A stretch of 64,000 nt of DNA from positions 62,001-126,000 of the forward strand of contig NZ_ATXT01000016.1 in NCBI RefSeq assembly GCF_000421825.1. Direction: 5' to 3'. The notes under the pieces were generated by a model. It made no database searches. It was not told the origin of the DNA and was given only the letters and a program-made list of their open reading frames with translations. Position 1 is the first letter of the stretch, and each line of letters starts with the position of its first letter. A program made the translations under genes and the position numbers. The DNA is from Humibacter albus DSM 18994 (GTDB lineage: Bacteria > Actinomycetota > Actinomycetes > Actinomycetales > Microbacteriaceae). Below are positions 46,055 to 54,709 of this stretch, one piece after another.

Positions 46055-46671
46055 CCCCCGCCGTCTTCTCGCACGGCAGCCTGCGCCTCTACCTGCTCAG
46101 CCTGCTCGATGAGTCGCCCAAGCACGGCTACGAGCTGATCCAGGCGTTGACCGACCGGTTCGGCGGAACCTACAGCCCGAGCGCCGGCACGATCTATCCG
46201 CGCCTGGCGAAGCTCGAAGAAGAAGGGCTCGTCACCAAGACGTCGATGGGCCGCAAGAGCGTCTATGCGATCACGGATGCGGGCCGCGACGAAGTGCGGG
46301 AGAGGGCATCCGATCTCGACGACATCGAGCACGAGGTCACCGATTCCCTTCGGCGGATGGCCGACGAGGTGCGCTCCGGCGTGAACCAGGCGATGAAGAG
46401 CCTCCGCGCCGAGTTGGCCGCGGCCGCGCGGGAGTCGAAGCAGGACGCCGAGCAGCAGGGCCGGGTCCGCGATGCACGGCCCGACCCGCGTGTGGAGTCG
46501 CGGTTCGCTTTGCGCGAGGCGGAGATCGTGCTGAACGAGTTCCGACAGCAGGTGCGCGCGGACCTGCGCGAGGCATCCGCCCGCCACGGCATTCCGGATG
46601 CCACGGTCGCCCAGCTCCGCACGTCGCTCGCCGAGGTGCGTGCGAATCTGCTGAGTCGTCTGCGGGCCTGA
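46051..46671 (+). CDS. PadR family transcriptional regulator
   Basis: 206 residues. The PadR winged helix is N-terminal (LRLYLLSLLDESPKHGYELI, TYSPSAGTIYPRLAKLEEEGLV, and the wing MGRKSVYAITDAGRDEV). A long C-terminal helical part of about 100 residues, rich in Glu, Arg and Ala, is probably a coiled-coil dimerisation segment and is longer than in PadR-s1 proteins. The ATG overlaps the DUF4097 stop (ATGA). It probably represses its own operon at the twin CGATATATCG operators. Confidence 0.93.
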   Translation: MTPAVFSHGSLRLYLLSLLDESPKHGYELIQALTDRFGGTYSPSAGTIYPRLAKLEEEGLVTKTSMGRKSVYAITDAGRDEVRERASDLDDIEHEVTDSLRRMADEVRSGVNQAMKSLRAELAAAARESKQDAEQQGRVRDARPDPRVESRFALREAEIVLNEFRQQVRADLREASARHGIPDATVAQLRTSLAEVRANLLSRLRA

Positions 46672-46747
46672 GCGCCTCGGCCGCGCCCGCGCTGAGCCGC
46701 CCGCCTGCGCCCGTCTGTGCGTTCTCAAAGGGTGGGAAGCCCCCGGG

Positions 46748-46775
46748 TTGACAGCGTTTAGGCAGGTAGTAGTGT
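46748..46775 (+). promoter_or_regulatory. Promoter of the potassium importer gene
   Basis: -35 TTGACA (46748-46753) and -10 TAGTGT (46770-46775) with a 16-bp spacer. The GTG start codon is only 8 nt downstream, so the transcript is essentially leaderless. Confidence 0.6.
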
Positions 46776-46783
46776 CATGCCTC

Positions 46784-48955
46784 GTGACAAATGAGGGGCG
46801 TGCCCCCGGGTTAGACAGTCGCTCCGCTAAGCGGTGGCTCATCGGGGAACCTCTACCCAATGAGAAGCTCGAGGGGCAGCTCCTCCCGAAGCACCTCGCG
46901 CTCCCGATCTTCGCGAGCGACGCACTCTCGTCGGTGGCGTACGCGCCCCAGGAGCTGATGATGGTGCTCCTCATCGGAGGGGCCGCCCTGCTCGCCTACT
47001 CGCCTTGGATCGCCCTCGCCGTCATCATCCTGATGCTCACGGTCGTCGCCTCGTACCGCCAGCTCGTCAAGGCCTATCCCTCCGGCGGCGGCGACTACGA
47101 GGTCGCCCACAAGAACCTCGGCGAGAAGGCCGGCCTCATCGTGGCCTCCGCGCTCCTGGTCGACTACGTGATGACGGTGGCCGTCTCCGTCGCCAGCGGC
47201 GTCGACAACATCATCTCGGCCCTCCCGTTCCTGAGCGAGTTCCGCGTGGAGCTCGCCGTGGTGTTCGTCGCGCTGATCGCAGCGGCGAACCTGCGCGGGG
47301 TGCGCGAGGCCAGCAAGGCCTTCGCGATTCCCACCTATGTCTTCATCGGCAGCATCGGCCTCATGATCGTCACCGCGCTGATCCGCACGGCGCTCGGTTT
47401 CGCGCCGGTGGCGGAGTCGGCCCACTACGCGGTCAAGGCCCAGGACGTCACCCAGGCCGCGATCGTCCTGCTCCTGCTGCGCGCATTCTCGAGTGGATGC
47501 TCCGCCCTCACCGGTGTCGAAGCCGTCGCCAACGGAGTCCCCGCCTTCCGCACCCCGAAGATCCGCAACGCCCGCACGACCCTTGTTCTCATGGGCAGCA
47601 TCGCGGTGTTCCTCTTCGCCGGATTGATGACGATCGCACTGATCAGCGGCGTGCACTACGCCGAGAACGGATGCGACCTGATCGGGTGGAAGCAGTGCGC
47701 CACCCAACCGCAGCGGTCTCTGATCGCACAGCTGGCATCCGCCACCTTCGGCAACAACTCGATACCGTTCTTCATCATCCAGGCAGCGACCGCCGTGGTT
47801 CTGCTGCTGGCCGCGAACACCGCGTTCAACGGATTCCCGCTGCTGGGTTCCGTGCTGGCGCGCGATTCGTATGCCCCCAAGGCCATGTCGACGCGCGGCG
47901 ACCGCCTCGTGTTCTCGAACGGCGTGATCGCCCTGGCGCTCGCCGCGATCCTGCTGCTGATCATCTACCAGGCGAACCTCACGAACCTGATCCAGCTCTA
48001 CATCATCGGCGTGTTCGTGTCGTTCACGCTCGGACAATCAGGAATGGTCAAGCACTGGATCACCCTGCTGCGGGACACGGAAGCGCGACGGCAAGCGAAG
48101 GACCGCACCACGATCATCCGCAGCATGTCGATCAACGCGTTCGGCGCCCTGCTGACGTTCAGCGTTCTCGTCGTGGTGACGATCACCAAGTTCACGCACG
48201 GGGCGTGGCTGGTGTTCATCATGATGCCGATCCTGTTCCTGCTCATGCTCGGCGTGAACCGGTACTACCGCGACGTGGCGAAAGAGGTGGAGGTCGACCC
48301 GACCACCACGTTCGGCGCTCGCGGTGATCACGCGATCGTGCTCGTCGGCAAGATGCAGAAGCCGGTGCTCAAGGCCCTCGACTACGCGATCGCGGCGCGC
48401 CATCAGTCGATCGAGGCCGTGCACATCTCCGTCGACGAGGCCGCCACGGATCTCGTGCAGCAGCAGTGGCACGACATGAACATCCACGTGCCACTCACCA
48501 TCATCGAGTCGCCCTATCGCGACTTCGGCGTGCCGCTGATCAAGTACATCCGGCACCGCCGCGAGGAGCACGGCTCCGAGATCACCACCGTCTATCTGCC
48601 GCAGTACATCGTCGGCCACTGGTGGGAGACGCTGCTGCACAACCACCGGGCCCGGCGCATCTCGCGTCAGCTCATGCTGGTGCACGGCGTGACGATCGCG
48701 CTCGTCCCCTGGTTGCTCGACTCGTCCGAGCTCATCTACGGCCGACGGTCGCGGCCCCTGCCCGGCCAGGACCGACGTGGTGAGCCGATTCCGATCCGCG
48801 CCATCCCGCGCCGACCGCTCGCACCGGCGACGCCCACTGCGGCCAAGCGCGGTGCACGGGATGCCTCGGCTGCGGCCGCCGAGGTCACTCCCGCTCGCGG
48901 CGCGAAGCGCCCGACGCGGAACGGTGGCACCACGGGCGGCAAGCCCGACCGCTGA
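46784..48955 (+). CDS. KimA-like potassium importer (APC superfamily)
   Basis: 723 residues. Similarity to Bacillus KimA (YdaO) is visible along the whole chain: RWLIGEPL at the start, ASDALSSVAYAPQ, YPSGGGDYEVAHKNLGEK, VDYVMTVAVSVASGVD, LRAFSSGCSALTGVEA and LAANTAFNGFPLL, then about 12 helices and a cytoplasmic C-terminal USP-like domain (HAIVLVGKMQKPVLKALDYA, AVHISVD). KimA takes up potassium with protons and is inhibited by c-di-AMP. An additional Ala/Arg-rich tail follows. GTG start at 46784 is placed by the promoter. I looked for a ydaO c-di-AMP riboswitch upstream and did not find one. Substrate is inferred. Confidence 0.85.
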   Translation: MTNEGRAPGLDSRSAKRWLIGEPLPNEKLEGQLLPKHLALPIFASDALSSVAYAPQELMMVLLIGGAALLAYSPWIALAVIILMLTVVASYRQLVKAYPSGGGDYEVAHKNLGEKAGLIVASALLVDYVMTVAVSVASGVDNIISALPFLSEFRVELAVVFVALIAAANLRGVREASKAFAIPTYVFIGSIGLMIVTALIRTALGFAPVAESAHYAVKAQDVTQAAIVLLLLRAFSSGCSALTGVEAVANGVPAFRTPKIRNARTTLVLMGSIAVFLFAGLMTIALISGVHYAENGCDLIGWKQCATQPQRSLIAQLASATFGNNSIPFFIIQAATAVVLLLAANTAFNGFPLLGSVLARDSYAPKAMSTRGDRLVFSNGVIALALAAILLLIIYQANLTNLIQLYIIGVFVSFTLGQSGMVKHWITLLRDTEARRQAKDRTTIIRSMSINAFGALLTFSVLVVVTITKFTHGAWLVFIMMPILFLLMLGVNRYYRDVAKEVEVDPTTTFGARGDHAIVLVGKMQKPVLKALDYAIAARHQSIEAVHISVDEAATDLVQQQWHDMNIHVPLTIIESPYRDFGVPLIKYIRHRREEHGSEITTVYLPQYIVGHWWETLLHNHRARRISRQLMLVHGVTIALVPWLLDSSELIYGRRSRPLPGQDRRGEPIPIRAIPRRPLAPATPTAAKRGARDASAAAAEVTPARGAKRPTRNGGTTGGKPDR

Positions 48956-49079
48956 CATCGGCGAGCGCCCGGGCGCTTCACCGTGGCTCCGAGGAGTGAC
49001 GCCGATCTCATGCCCGGGTAGCACCGGTTACCTCCGACGGTGGACGCGGCGACCGCAGTTCCTTCTCCAGAGTGGAGAC

Positions 49080-49538
49080 ATGCACAAGCGTTCTCACCCA
49101 CACCTCGTCCGCACAGCCGCCGCTCTCGCCCTCCTCGGCGTGGTCTCGCTCACCGGCTGCAGCGCCCTCTTCGGGCCAGACGCGCGCAAGAGCTACCTCG
49201 TCTTCGACGACAAGAGCGAGGCGGTGAACGAGGATGCCGCCGACATTCCGACCTGGATTCCCGACGATGCGACCGACATCGTTGTCGACATGCCCGCGCA
49301 GGGCTCCGCTTACCTGATGCGGTTCTCCTCGGCGGCTGGCGTCCCGGTGTCGGCCGCGTGCTCCGCCGGCCCGAACGGCTCACCTCTCACCCCGACGATC
49401 GATGCGGACTGGTGGCCGAGCCCGGCGCCGACCGCCGACCGCCGCCAGTGCGGCCAGGACCAGGCTGCTCGCTCGGGACACGAGTGGTACGTGTGGGTGA
49501 ATGCGGGCTCCCCCGACACGACGCCGACGGCGTCATGA
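49080..49538 (+). CDS. Small lipoprotein, unknown function
   Basis: 152 residues. The signal ends in the lipobox LTGC (Cys27). The mature part begins SALFGPDARKSYLVFDD and has two further cysteine pairs candidates (AACSAGPNG and RRQCGQD), probably forming a disulfide. WIPDDATDIVVDM suggests a compact extracellular domain. I do not recognise the family. GGAG precedes the ATG by 4 nt. It is convergent with the flavoprotein gene, 28 bp away. Confidence 0.75.
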   Translation: MHKRSHPHLVRTAAALALLGVVSLTGCSALFGPDARKSYLVFDDKSEAVNEDAADIPTWIPDDATDIVVDMPAQGSAYLMRFSSAAGVPVSAACSAGPNGSPLTPTIDADWWPSPAPTADRRQCGQDQAARSGHEWYVWVNAGSPDTTPTAS

Positions 49539-49566
49539 CCTGCGCTGCCCGGTACCGCGCGTTGCG

Positions 49567-50652
49567 TCAGAGCTGCGCCATGATCTGACGCGCGATGATG
49601 CGGCCCGAGCGGTTCGCGCCGATGGTCGACGCGTACGGCCCGTACCCCGCGAGGAATACGCGTGGGTCCGTCCATACCTGACCGGACTCGACGGTGACTC
49701 CGCCCTCTCGCTCGCGCAGCTTCAGCGGGGCGAGATGGCGGAGCTCGGGACGGAACCCGGTGGCCCAGATGATGGCGTCCGCCGACGTGAACGAGCCGTC
49801 CGCCCATCGCACTCCGTTTGGCTCGACGCGCACGAACATCGGGCGCTCTTTGAGCAGTCCGCGGGAGATGCCTGCCGCCACCTTGCGCGTCAATGGCACT
49901 CCCGTCGAACTCACGATCGATGGAAGGGACTGACCGGCGCGCGCCGCGGCATCCGCATCGCGCACCGCGGCGACGCCGCCCTCGATGGTGCGCACGTGGT
50001 CGGTGCTGTAGTCGATCGGACGACGGGATGCCCACGACACCGTTGCCGCCACGCCCTCCAGCTCCAGGAGGAACCCGACCGCGCTCGTGCCGCCGCCGAC
50101 CACGACGACGTTCTGGCCGCGGAACTCCTCCGACGAGACGTAGCCGTTCGTGTGCACATGCCGCCCGCGGAATGTACCTGCGCCGGGATAGTAGGGCACG
50201 AACGGCGACCCCCACGTGCCGGTCGCGTTGACGAGCACCCGCACGGCGGTCTCACCCTCGGAGTGCCGCAACACGAGGTCCGCACCCCGGTTGACGACCG
50301 AGGTGACTGCCACCGGCCGGTGCACGGCGAGGCCGAAGTGATCCTCATAGCGCCGGTAGTATCCGGCGACGATGTCTTTGGCGGGCAAAGACCGGTCCGC
50401 GGTCTCGAAGCTGATGCCCAGTTCGGCCATGCCGGGCAGGTCGTTCACCTTGTGGGCACTGCCCATGCGCAACCCGTCCCACCGGAACTGCCAGGCTCCG
50501 CCGGTGCTCGGACTCCGGTCCAGAACGACGAAGTCGACGTCGGCATCCAGCTGAAAACGCCGCAGATAATAGGCGACCGCGAGGCCGGCTTGACCGGCCC
50601 CGATGATCGCCACTGCGGCGTCGGAGGGCACTGGGGACACGCTATATACCAT
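49567..50652 (-). CDS. FAD/NAD(P)-dependent oxidoreductase, flavin-monooxygenase-like
   Basis: 361 residues. Two Rossmann motifs are clear: the FAD site IIGAGQAGLAVAYYL near the N-terminus and the NAD(P) site VVVVGGGTSAVGFLLEL in the middle. Between them is FRGRHVHTNGY, close to the flavin-monooxygenase fingerprint FxGxxxHxxxY/F; ATGF precedes the C-terminal part. It probably oxygenates or reduces a small organic substrate. Start uncertain: the ATG at 50652 leaves the usual short N-terminus, while an ATG at 50694 would add 14 residues. Confidence 0.88.
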   Translation of the reverse strand: MVYSVSPVPSDAAVAIIGAGQAGLAVAYYLRRFQLDADVDFVVLDRSPSTGGAWQFRWDGLRMGSAHKVNDLPGMAELGISFETADRSLPAKDIVAGYYRRYEDHFGLAVHRPVAVTSVVNRGADLVLRHSEGETAVRVLVNATGTWGSPFVPYYPGAGTFRGRHVHTNGYVSSEEFRGQNVVVVGGGTSAVGFLLELEGVAATVSWASRRPIDYSTDHVRTIEGGVAAVRDADAAARAGQSLPSIVSSTGVPLTRKVAAGISRGLLKERPMFVRVEPNGVRWADGSFTSADAIIWATGFRPELRHLAPLKLREREGGVTVESGQVWTDPRVFLAGYGPYASTIGANRSGRIIARQIMAQL

Positions 50653-50784
50653 CACGAAGGACTGTGAGCGCGCACCAGGGCTGATCAGGCGCCCCATGCT
50701 AAACTCGTCGGTAGTTTTTGTTCCCATCCAAAGTCCCGTGCGAGCGTCGAACGCCGCGGGCCTGTCATCGTGAGGGGGTCTCGC

Positions 50785-50988
50785 ATGGGGCGCGGCCGTC
50801 AGAAGGCGAAGCACACCAAAATCGCTCGCGAGTTGAAGTCGTACAGCCCGACTGTCGACTACGACCAGTTGGAGCGTGAACTCACCGGGCACTCGCACGA
50901 CGACGACCGGTACGCGGCGTGGTCAGACTACGAGCCGGAGGGCGAGCAGGCCGACGACTACGAGCACCAGGAGCGTTCCGCGGGCTGA
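50785..50988 (+). CDS. DUF3073 family protein
   Basis: 67 residues. The N-terminus MGRGRQKAKHTKIARELKSYSP is the actinobacterial DUF3073 signature, followed by a Tyr/Glu/Asp-rich disordered tail. The basic head suggests nucleic-acid binding; function is unknown. GAGGGGG lies 7-8 nt before the ATG. In streptomycetes this gene sits next to purM; here purM is about 9.6 kb away, with an accessory block between them. A good terminator follows at 51008-51035. Confidence 0.88.
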   Translation: MGRGRQKAKHTKIARELKSYSPTVDYDQLERELTGHSHDDDRYAAWSDYEPEGEQADDYEHQERSAG

Positions 50989-51007
50989 CCGACAGTCACG
51001 ACGCAGC

Positions 51008-51035
51008 GCGCATCCCGCGACGGGGTGCGCGTTTT
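51008..51035 (+). terminator. Intrinsic terminator after the DUF3073 gene
   Basis: GCGCATCCCG and CGGGGTGCGC form a 10-bp stem (one G-U pair) with the loop CGA, followed by GTTTT. It lies 20 nt after the stop codon. Confidence 0.8.
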
Positions 51036-51070
51036 GCTACGCGCTAGCCGTCACGGGATGCGATTGATGA

Positions 51071-51110
51071 ATCCGCGTCAAACTGAGACTTGTTCGCGAG
51101 ACCTGAGACT
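51071..51110 (-). mobile_element. Left insertion-sequence-like end remnant
   Basis: On the minus strand this reads AGTCTCAGGTCTCGCGAAC (51110-51092) followed by AAGTCTCAGTTTGACGCGG. The first part matches 53726-53744 at 18 of 19 positions and the second resembles 53799-53817, in inverted orientation. Repeated TCTCA/CGCGAAC blocks look like transposase-binding sites at an IS end. The 430 bp from 50989 to 51421 hold no gene. Confidence 0.55.
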
Positions 51111-51408
51111 GCAGAGCAGCCAGGATCGACTTGGAATCCCGGGGTTCCATGCCGAGGGCGACGAGCCGTCACGCTGCGCGGCGCGGTCTTGCCAGGCTGT
51201 CGACACACCCCCGCATAGCGAACAGTCGCCCCACTCACGGAAACGATGTTGCGTAAAGGGTCCCCATCACGGTGCATTTATTCGTGCGGGGTATACGTGC
51301 ATACCTCTCAGCAGTTGATGACTGCGTTCGACCCGGACTGCCTGCCGCGCGGTGAAGGACCGGCTTGCGTGCCATCAGTATCACGCTGGCCCTTCGCCAT
51401 GGATGCCC

Positions 51409-51414
51409 CATACT
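51409..51414 (+). promoter_or_regulatory. -10 box for a leaderless HAD-hydrolase transcript
   Basis: CATACT lies 7 nt before the GTG start codon of the HAD hydrolase gene, with no Shine-Dalgarno. Confidence 0.4.
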
Positions 51415-51421
51415 GGCGGGT

Positions 51422-52120
51422 GTGACCTATCGCGGCATCCTTCTGGACTTCTACGGCACGGTGGTCGAAGAAGACGACCTGGTCGTGCGGGCGATCGTTG
51501 ACAAGCTCGCCGACGAACATCCTGGCGTGTCGGGACGGGACCTCGGACATCTGTGGTGGGACGGCTTCTCGTCAACGCTCGCTGCAGCCCACGGGCGCAC
51601 GTTTCGTACTCAGCGAGACTTGACGATCCAAGCTCTGGGTGCAGTTCTCGATCAGCTTGGCAGCGACCTCGACCCAGTTGAGCTGACACAGGAACTCTTC
51701 GACTTCTGGAGGAGGCCCGCGCTGCTGCCCGGTGCGGCCGAGTTCCTAGCTTCATGCCCCGTGCCCATCTGCGTGGTCTCGAACATCGATTCAGCCGACA
51801 TCCGCGCGACGATCACGCATCACGGCCTATCGTTGCCCTTGGTCGTCACCAGCGAAGACGTGCGCTCCTACAAACCACGGCCAGAGCTGTTCGAGCGAGG
51901 CCTCGAACTATTGCAGCTCGAGCCCGGCGAGGTTCTCCACATCGGAGACTCATTGACATCCGACATCGCCGGAGCGAACGCGCTCGGGATCGACGTGGCA
52001 TGGGTGAACACCAAGGCTCGCGAGGCCCCAGCCTCCGCCCGCATCCGCCAGCACATCACCGACCTGCGCGAGGTTCTCCTTGACGTTGGCGTGGAAGCCT
52101 CTGCGTCGGCCGTCCGGTAG
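51422..52120 (+). CDS. HAD-family hydrolase
   Basis: 232 residues of the haloacid-dehalogenase-like phosphatase type. Motif I is DFYGTVVEED (Asp nucleophile), motif II VVSNIDS, motif III lysine in YKPRPELF, and motif IV GDSLTSDIAGA. An alpha-helical cap lies between motifs I and II. It probably dephosphorylates a small metabolite; substrate unknown. GTG start chosen from the -10 box position; an upstream ATG at 51365 would add 19 residues. Codon use is less GC-extreme than the flanks, consistent with the accessory block it sits in. Confidence 0.9.
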   Translation: MTYRGILLDFYGTVVEEDDLVVRAIVDKLADEHPGVSGRDLGHLWWDGFSSTLAAAHGRTFRTQRDLTIQALGAVLDQLGSDLDPVELTQELFDFWRRPALLPGAAEFLASCPVPICVVSNIDSADIRATITHHGLSLPLVVTSEDVRSYKPRPELFERGLELLQLEPGEVLHIGDSLTSDIAGANALGIDVAWVNTKAREAPASARIRQHITDLREVLLDVGVEASASAVR

Positions 52121-52179
52121 AAAGCCCGATACGCGATCCCGTTGCGGACAGTCCGTCGCCCGGCCGGTGCGCGCTGGGC

Positions 52180-53166
52180 TTACTGGGGGTTGATCGTTAT
52201 TTCCTCTGGTGGTGTTGCCCGGGACGCGTGTCGTGTCATTCGGACGACGGCGGCAGCTGCTGTTGCCGTGTATCCGAGTGCGAGGACGACGAGGTAGATC
52301 TGGTCGCGTCCGAACCAGCCGTGAGCGGCCGACAGCGTGGCGAACGGAATGCTGACCAGCACGATGACTGCTCCAACCTTCGCGCGTCGGATGAGTGTGA
52401 GCAACGCTGCAGCAAGCAGGGCGATCAGGCATCCGAAGTACGCCAGTGCGGGCTGAATGACCGCGTCGAAAAAGGTCAACGTGCCGTAGGGGTAGCCGGA
52501 GACAACATGAGCGAGTGGCAATGGGCCGAACACGGCCGTTGAGATGAGGAAGGTCACCAGCCAGCCTCCGGCGCTGATCAACGCAACTCGTCGCCGAGGG
52601 GCCGCGGACAGCAACGCCAATAGTGCGATCACGCATGCGAAGAACGCGGGCGTCGCGCGCAGGAATCCGAATTGGCCGATTCCCCAGTGCGCCAATGCCA
52701 TCACGGCAAGGGAAGCGATGATCGTCGCTCCGAGGAGGCTGCGGTACAGCCAGTCGGGCGCGATGACCGATGCGAGCATCGCGGTGAGGGCCAGTCCGGC
52801 AACGATGACGAACGGGCTGAGGAAGTGACCGAAGGTCTGGGTGAACTGTTCGAGGACTACGCGATTCGCGCCGCCCCAGGGCGCCCACTCAAAGACGACT
52901 CCCGCGAACAACGCAAACGCGCCGAGCAAACCGACCAGGATCGACGACGCAAGACGCTGAACCTCGCGCGGAACCAATGCCTCGCCTCTGGCGACGAGTC
53001 CTCCCGTAACGATCCCCACCTTCTCGAGGACGGTCAGCCGATCCCGACCCTCCGCGTCGGCGAGATCCAGGAACGTGCCCAGCATCGCCGCTCCGTTCTC
53101 CTCACACCAACGCTTCGGATACCAGATCGACCAGCGGTGGAAGTCCCGACTCAACCGCACGCTCAT
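52180..53166 (-). CDS. Membrane protein partner of a PadR regulator
   Basis: 328 residues. The first 35 residues carry the actinobacterial motif RWSIWYPKRWCEENGAAMLG and LDLADAEGRDR, common to membrane proteins encoded next to PadR genes. About eight helices follow. Function is unknown; such modules are often linked to antibiotic or envelope stress responses. The start ATG overlaps the stop of the upstream PadR gene by 4 nt. Part of the accessory block bracketed by inverted IS-like ends. Confidence 0.8.
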   Translation of the reverse strand: MSVRLSRDFHRWSIWYPKRWCEENGAAMLGTFLDLADAEGRDRLTVLEKVGIVTGGLVARGEALVPREVQRLASSILVGLLGAFALFAGVVFEWAPWGGANRVVLEQFTQTFGHFLSPFVIVAGLALTAMLASVIAPDWLYRSLLGATIIASLAVMALAHWGIGQFGFLRATPAFFACVIALLALLSAAPRRRVALISAGGWLVTFLISTAVFGPLPLAHVVSGYPYGTLTFFDAVIQPALAYFGCLIALLAAALLTLIRRAKVGAVIVLVSIPFATLSAAHGWFGRDQIYLVVLALGYTATAAAAVVRMTRHASRATPPEEITINPQ

Positions 53167-53513
53167 GCCGCACCGCCGGCAAACCCCGCCGCGCGACGAG
53201 CATCCAGCCGCTCCTTCGCCACACGGGATTGGGTCGCCAACCGATCCGCTTCGGCACGTAACACCTGCGCACCAGCATCACTCAACGCGAAGTACCGGCG
53301 CAGCCGACCATCCACCGTCTCGTCGCCTGCACGAATAATCAGCCCGTCCGAGGCCAACCGATCCAAGGCCGCGTACAGCGAACTGACCTTCAACCGCACC
53401 CGACCCCCGCTGAGCTCTTCAGCTTCCCGGATAATCGCATACCCGTGACGCCTACCACCAGCCAAGACCATCAAGATCGACAACGCCGGATCGCCCAAAG
53501 ACTTCGTCTCCAT
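53163..53513 (-). CDS. PadR family transcriptional regulator
   Basis: 116 residues, a short PadR protein: METKSLGDPALSILMVLAGG, GYAIIREAEELSGG, SSLYAALDRLASDGLI, then the wing GRLRRYFALSDAGAQVL. The C-terminus is Arg/Ala-rich. I start at METK, but an in-frame ATG 18 nt upstream (MEHIDG) is possible. Probably autoregulated at the TCCAT-AAA-ATGGA inverted repeat just upstream. It is coupled to the membrane protein gene by a 4-nt overlap. Confidence 0.9.
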   Translation of the reverse strand: METKSLGDPALSILMVLAGGRRHGYAIIREAEELSGGRVRLKVSSLYAALDRLASDGLIIRAGDETVDGRLRRYFALSDAGAQVLRAEADRLATQSRVAKERLDARRAAGFAGGAA

Positions 53514-53526
53514 GCCGTCAATATGC

Positions 53527-53539
53527 TCCATAAAATGGA
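53527..53539 (-). promoter_or_regulatory. Small inverted repeat before the PadR gene
   Basis: TCCAT-AAA-ATGGA, perfect, just upstream of the proposed start. Its AT-rich surroundings (TATTCCATTTTATGG on the minus strand) would fit a promoter; a PadR operator is plausible but unproven. Confidence 0.35.
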
Positions 53540-53725
53540 ATATGGCAAGTGCGAGAAGCATCGAACACCGCGCCGCGACAGAATCCCAGCCCTCGGCCAC
53601 GCAAGAGAATGAAGTGCGGATGGGGATCCCCTTACGTGCATGTTGCGAGGACGGATGCGGCTGACAGCGGAGCGGGCGTCGACGGTGCTGGCCGTGCCGA
53701 CCAAATGGCTCGCAATTGCCTCGGC

Positions 53726-53830
53726 AGTATCAGGTCTCGCGAACGTTTCTGTCTCAAGTAGCGCGAACAGAACTACACGTGTATCAGTTACCGCGAACCA
53801 GTCTCAGATAGACGCGACATCAACAGCGAT
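53726..53830 (+). mobile_element. Right insertion-sequence-like end remnant
   Basis: Contains AGTATCAGGTCTCGCGAAC (53726-53744), then further alternating TCTCA/ATCAG and CGCGAAC blocks, ending AGTCTCAGATAGACGCGAC. It is an expanded, inverted counterpart of 51071-51110. No transposase gene remains between or beside the two ends. The 350 bp from 53514 to 53866 hold no gene apart from this. Confidence 0.55.
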
Positions 53831-53866
53831 CGCAGTTCCCCTCAGTGAGGGATCTCGGTGGTGGCG

Positions 53867-54709
53867 TCAGTGGTCGCTGTGCTGCGAGAGCAGCCGCTGC
53901 GCTGTCTCGGCATCCGCGTGGATGTCTGCGAGCGCGTCCCCCTGTCGCCTTCCGTCCACGACGTCCCGCGCTCGCTGCCACGCCGCGCGATGCGACGTCT
54001 CCCAGACCGTGGGCCACTGGGTGGCGCCGGCCGGAGACGACACCGTCACGATGGCGGGCCGCGCCGCGACGGACGACGGGAGCGACACTGTCAGGGAGGT
54101 GGAGGCATCCACGACCCGGAGCACGGCTTCGGGACGCTCCGCGTTCGTCGCCACCACGTGGATCAGCACCGGGCGACCGCCGTCGAGCGCGCCCTGCGCG
54201 ACGAGCGTGCGGGCGGTGCGCAGTGTGACGTGTGCTGACACGACGCCTCGGCCGGTCGCGGCCCTCGCCAGCGCGAGCAGCGGCAGCAGTCCCGAATCCG
54301 GACCGTCGGCGACCGGAACCGTCGCGCGAAGCTCCAGAAGCGCGTGCACGCCGACGCCGTCGATCGGCGCCGACAGCGTCTCCACGACGGGGTTGCCGGC
54401 GTAAGCACGGTCGGCGACCACGGGCAGAGGCAGGCGTGCGAGCACGGGCATCCCGGGCTCGACGACGATCACGACATGGGCGCTACCGCCTTGCGGCAGC
54501 CGGTCCGTCCATCCCGACGCGCCGTCGATCACGACTACGTCGGCGTGCTCGACGTCGGTCGCCGGAGCGAACGAGCGCGGAAGCGCCGCCAGCGTCGAGT
54601 CGAACGCCACCGCCTCCCGCGCTCCCGGAGCGCACGCGACGGTCAGCTTCGTTCCGTGGCGAGCGGAGTCCTGGGGGTGAAGGCCCTGGTCGTTCTTCGG
54701 CGAGGTCAT
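53867..54709 (-). CDS. Hypothetical protein coupled to a Gfo/Idh/MocA dehydrogenase
   Basis: 280 residues, soluble, no recognised family. Predicted alternating strands and helices (KLTVACAPGAREAVAF, ADVVVIDGASGW, SAHVVIVVEPGMP, LLALARAATGRGVVSAHVT, VLIHVVATNAE) look like a Rossmann-type or oxidoreductase-like alpha/beta fold lacking a clear nucleotide-binding motif. The start overlaps the stop of the upstream dehydrogenase gene (ATGA), so the two are expressed together and may act as a pair, perhaps a scaffold or degenerate paralogue. Confidence 0.75.
   Translation of the reverse strand: MTSPKNDQGLHPQDSARHGTKLTVACAPGAREAVAFDSTLAALPRSFAPATDVEHADVVVIDGASGWTDRLPQGGSAHVVIVVEPGMPVLARLPLPVVADRAYAGNPVVETLSAPIDGVGVHALLELRATVPVADGPDSGLLPLLALARAATGRGVVSAHVTLRTARTLVAQGALDGGRPVLIHVVATNAERPEAVLRVVDASTSLTVSLPSSVAARPAIVTVSSPAGATQWPTVWETSHRAAWQRARDVVDGRRQGDALADIHADAETAQRLLSQHSDH

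Noticed and set aside
46672-46900. ydaO-type c-di-AMP riboswitch suggested by GGGGAACC near the KimA-like gene
   Set aside because: That string lies inside the coding sequence (IGEPL) and the promoter sits directly before the start codon, leaving no leader RNA.
48964-48977. Palindrome AGCGCCCGGGCGCT after the potassium importer gene
   Set aside because: It has no loop and no neighbouring features, so neither a terminator nor an operator could be supported.
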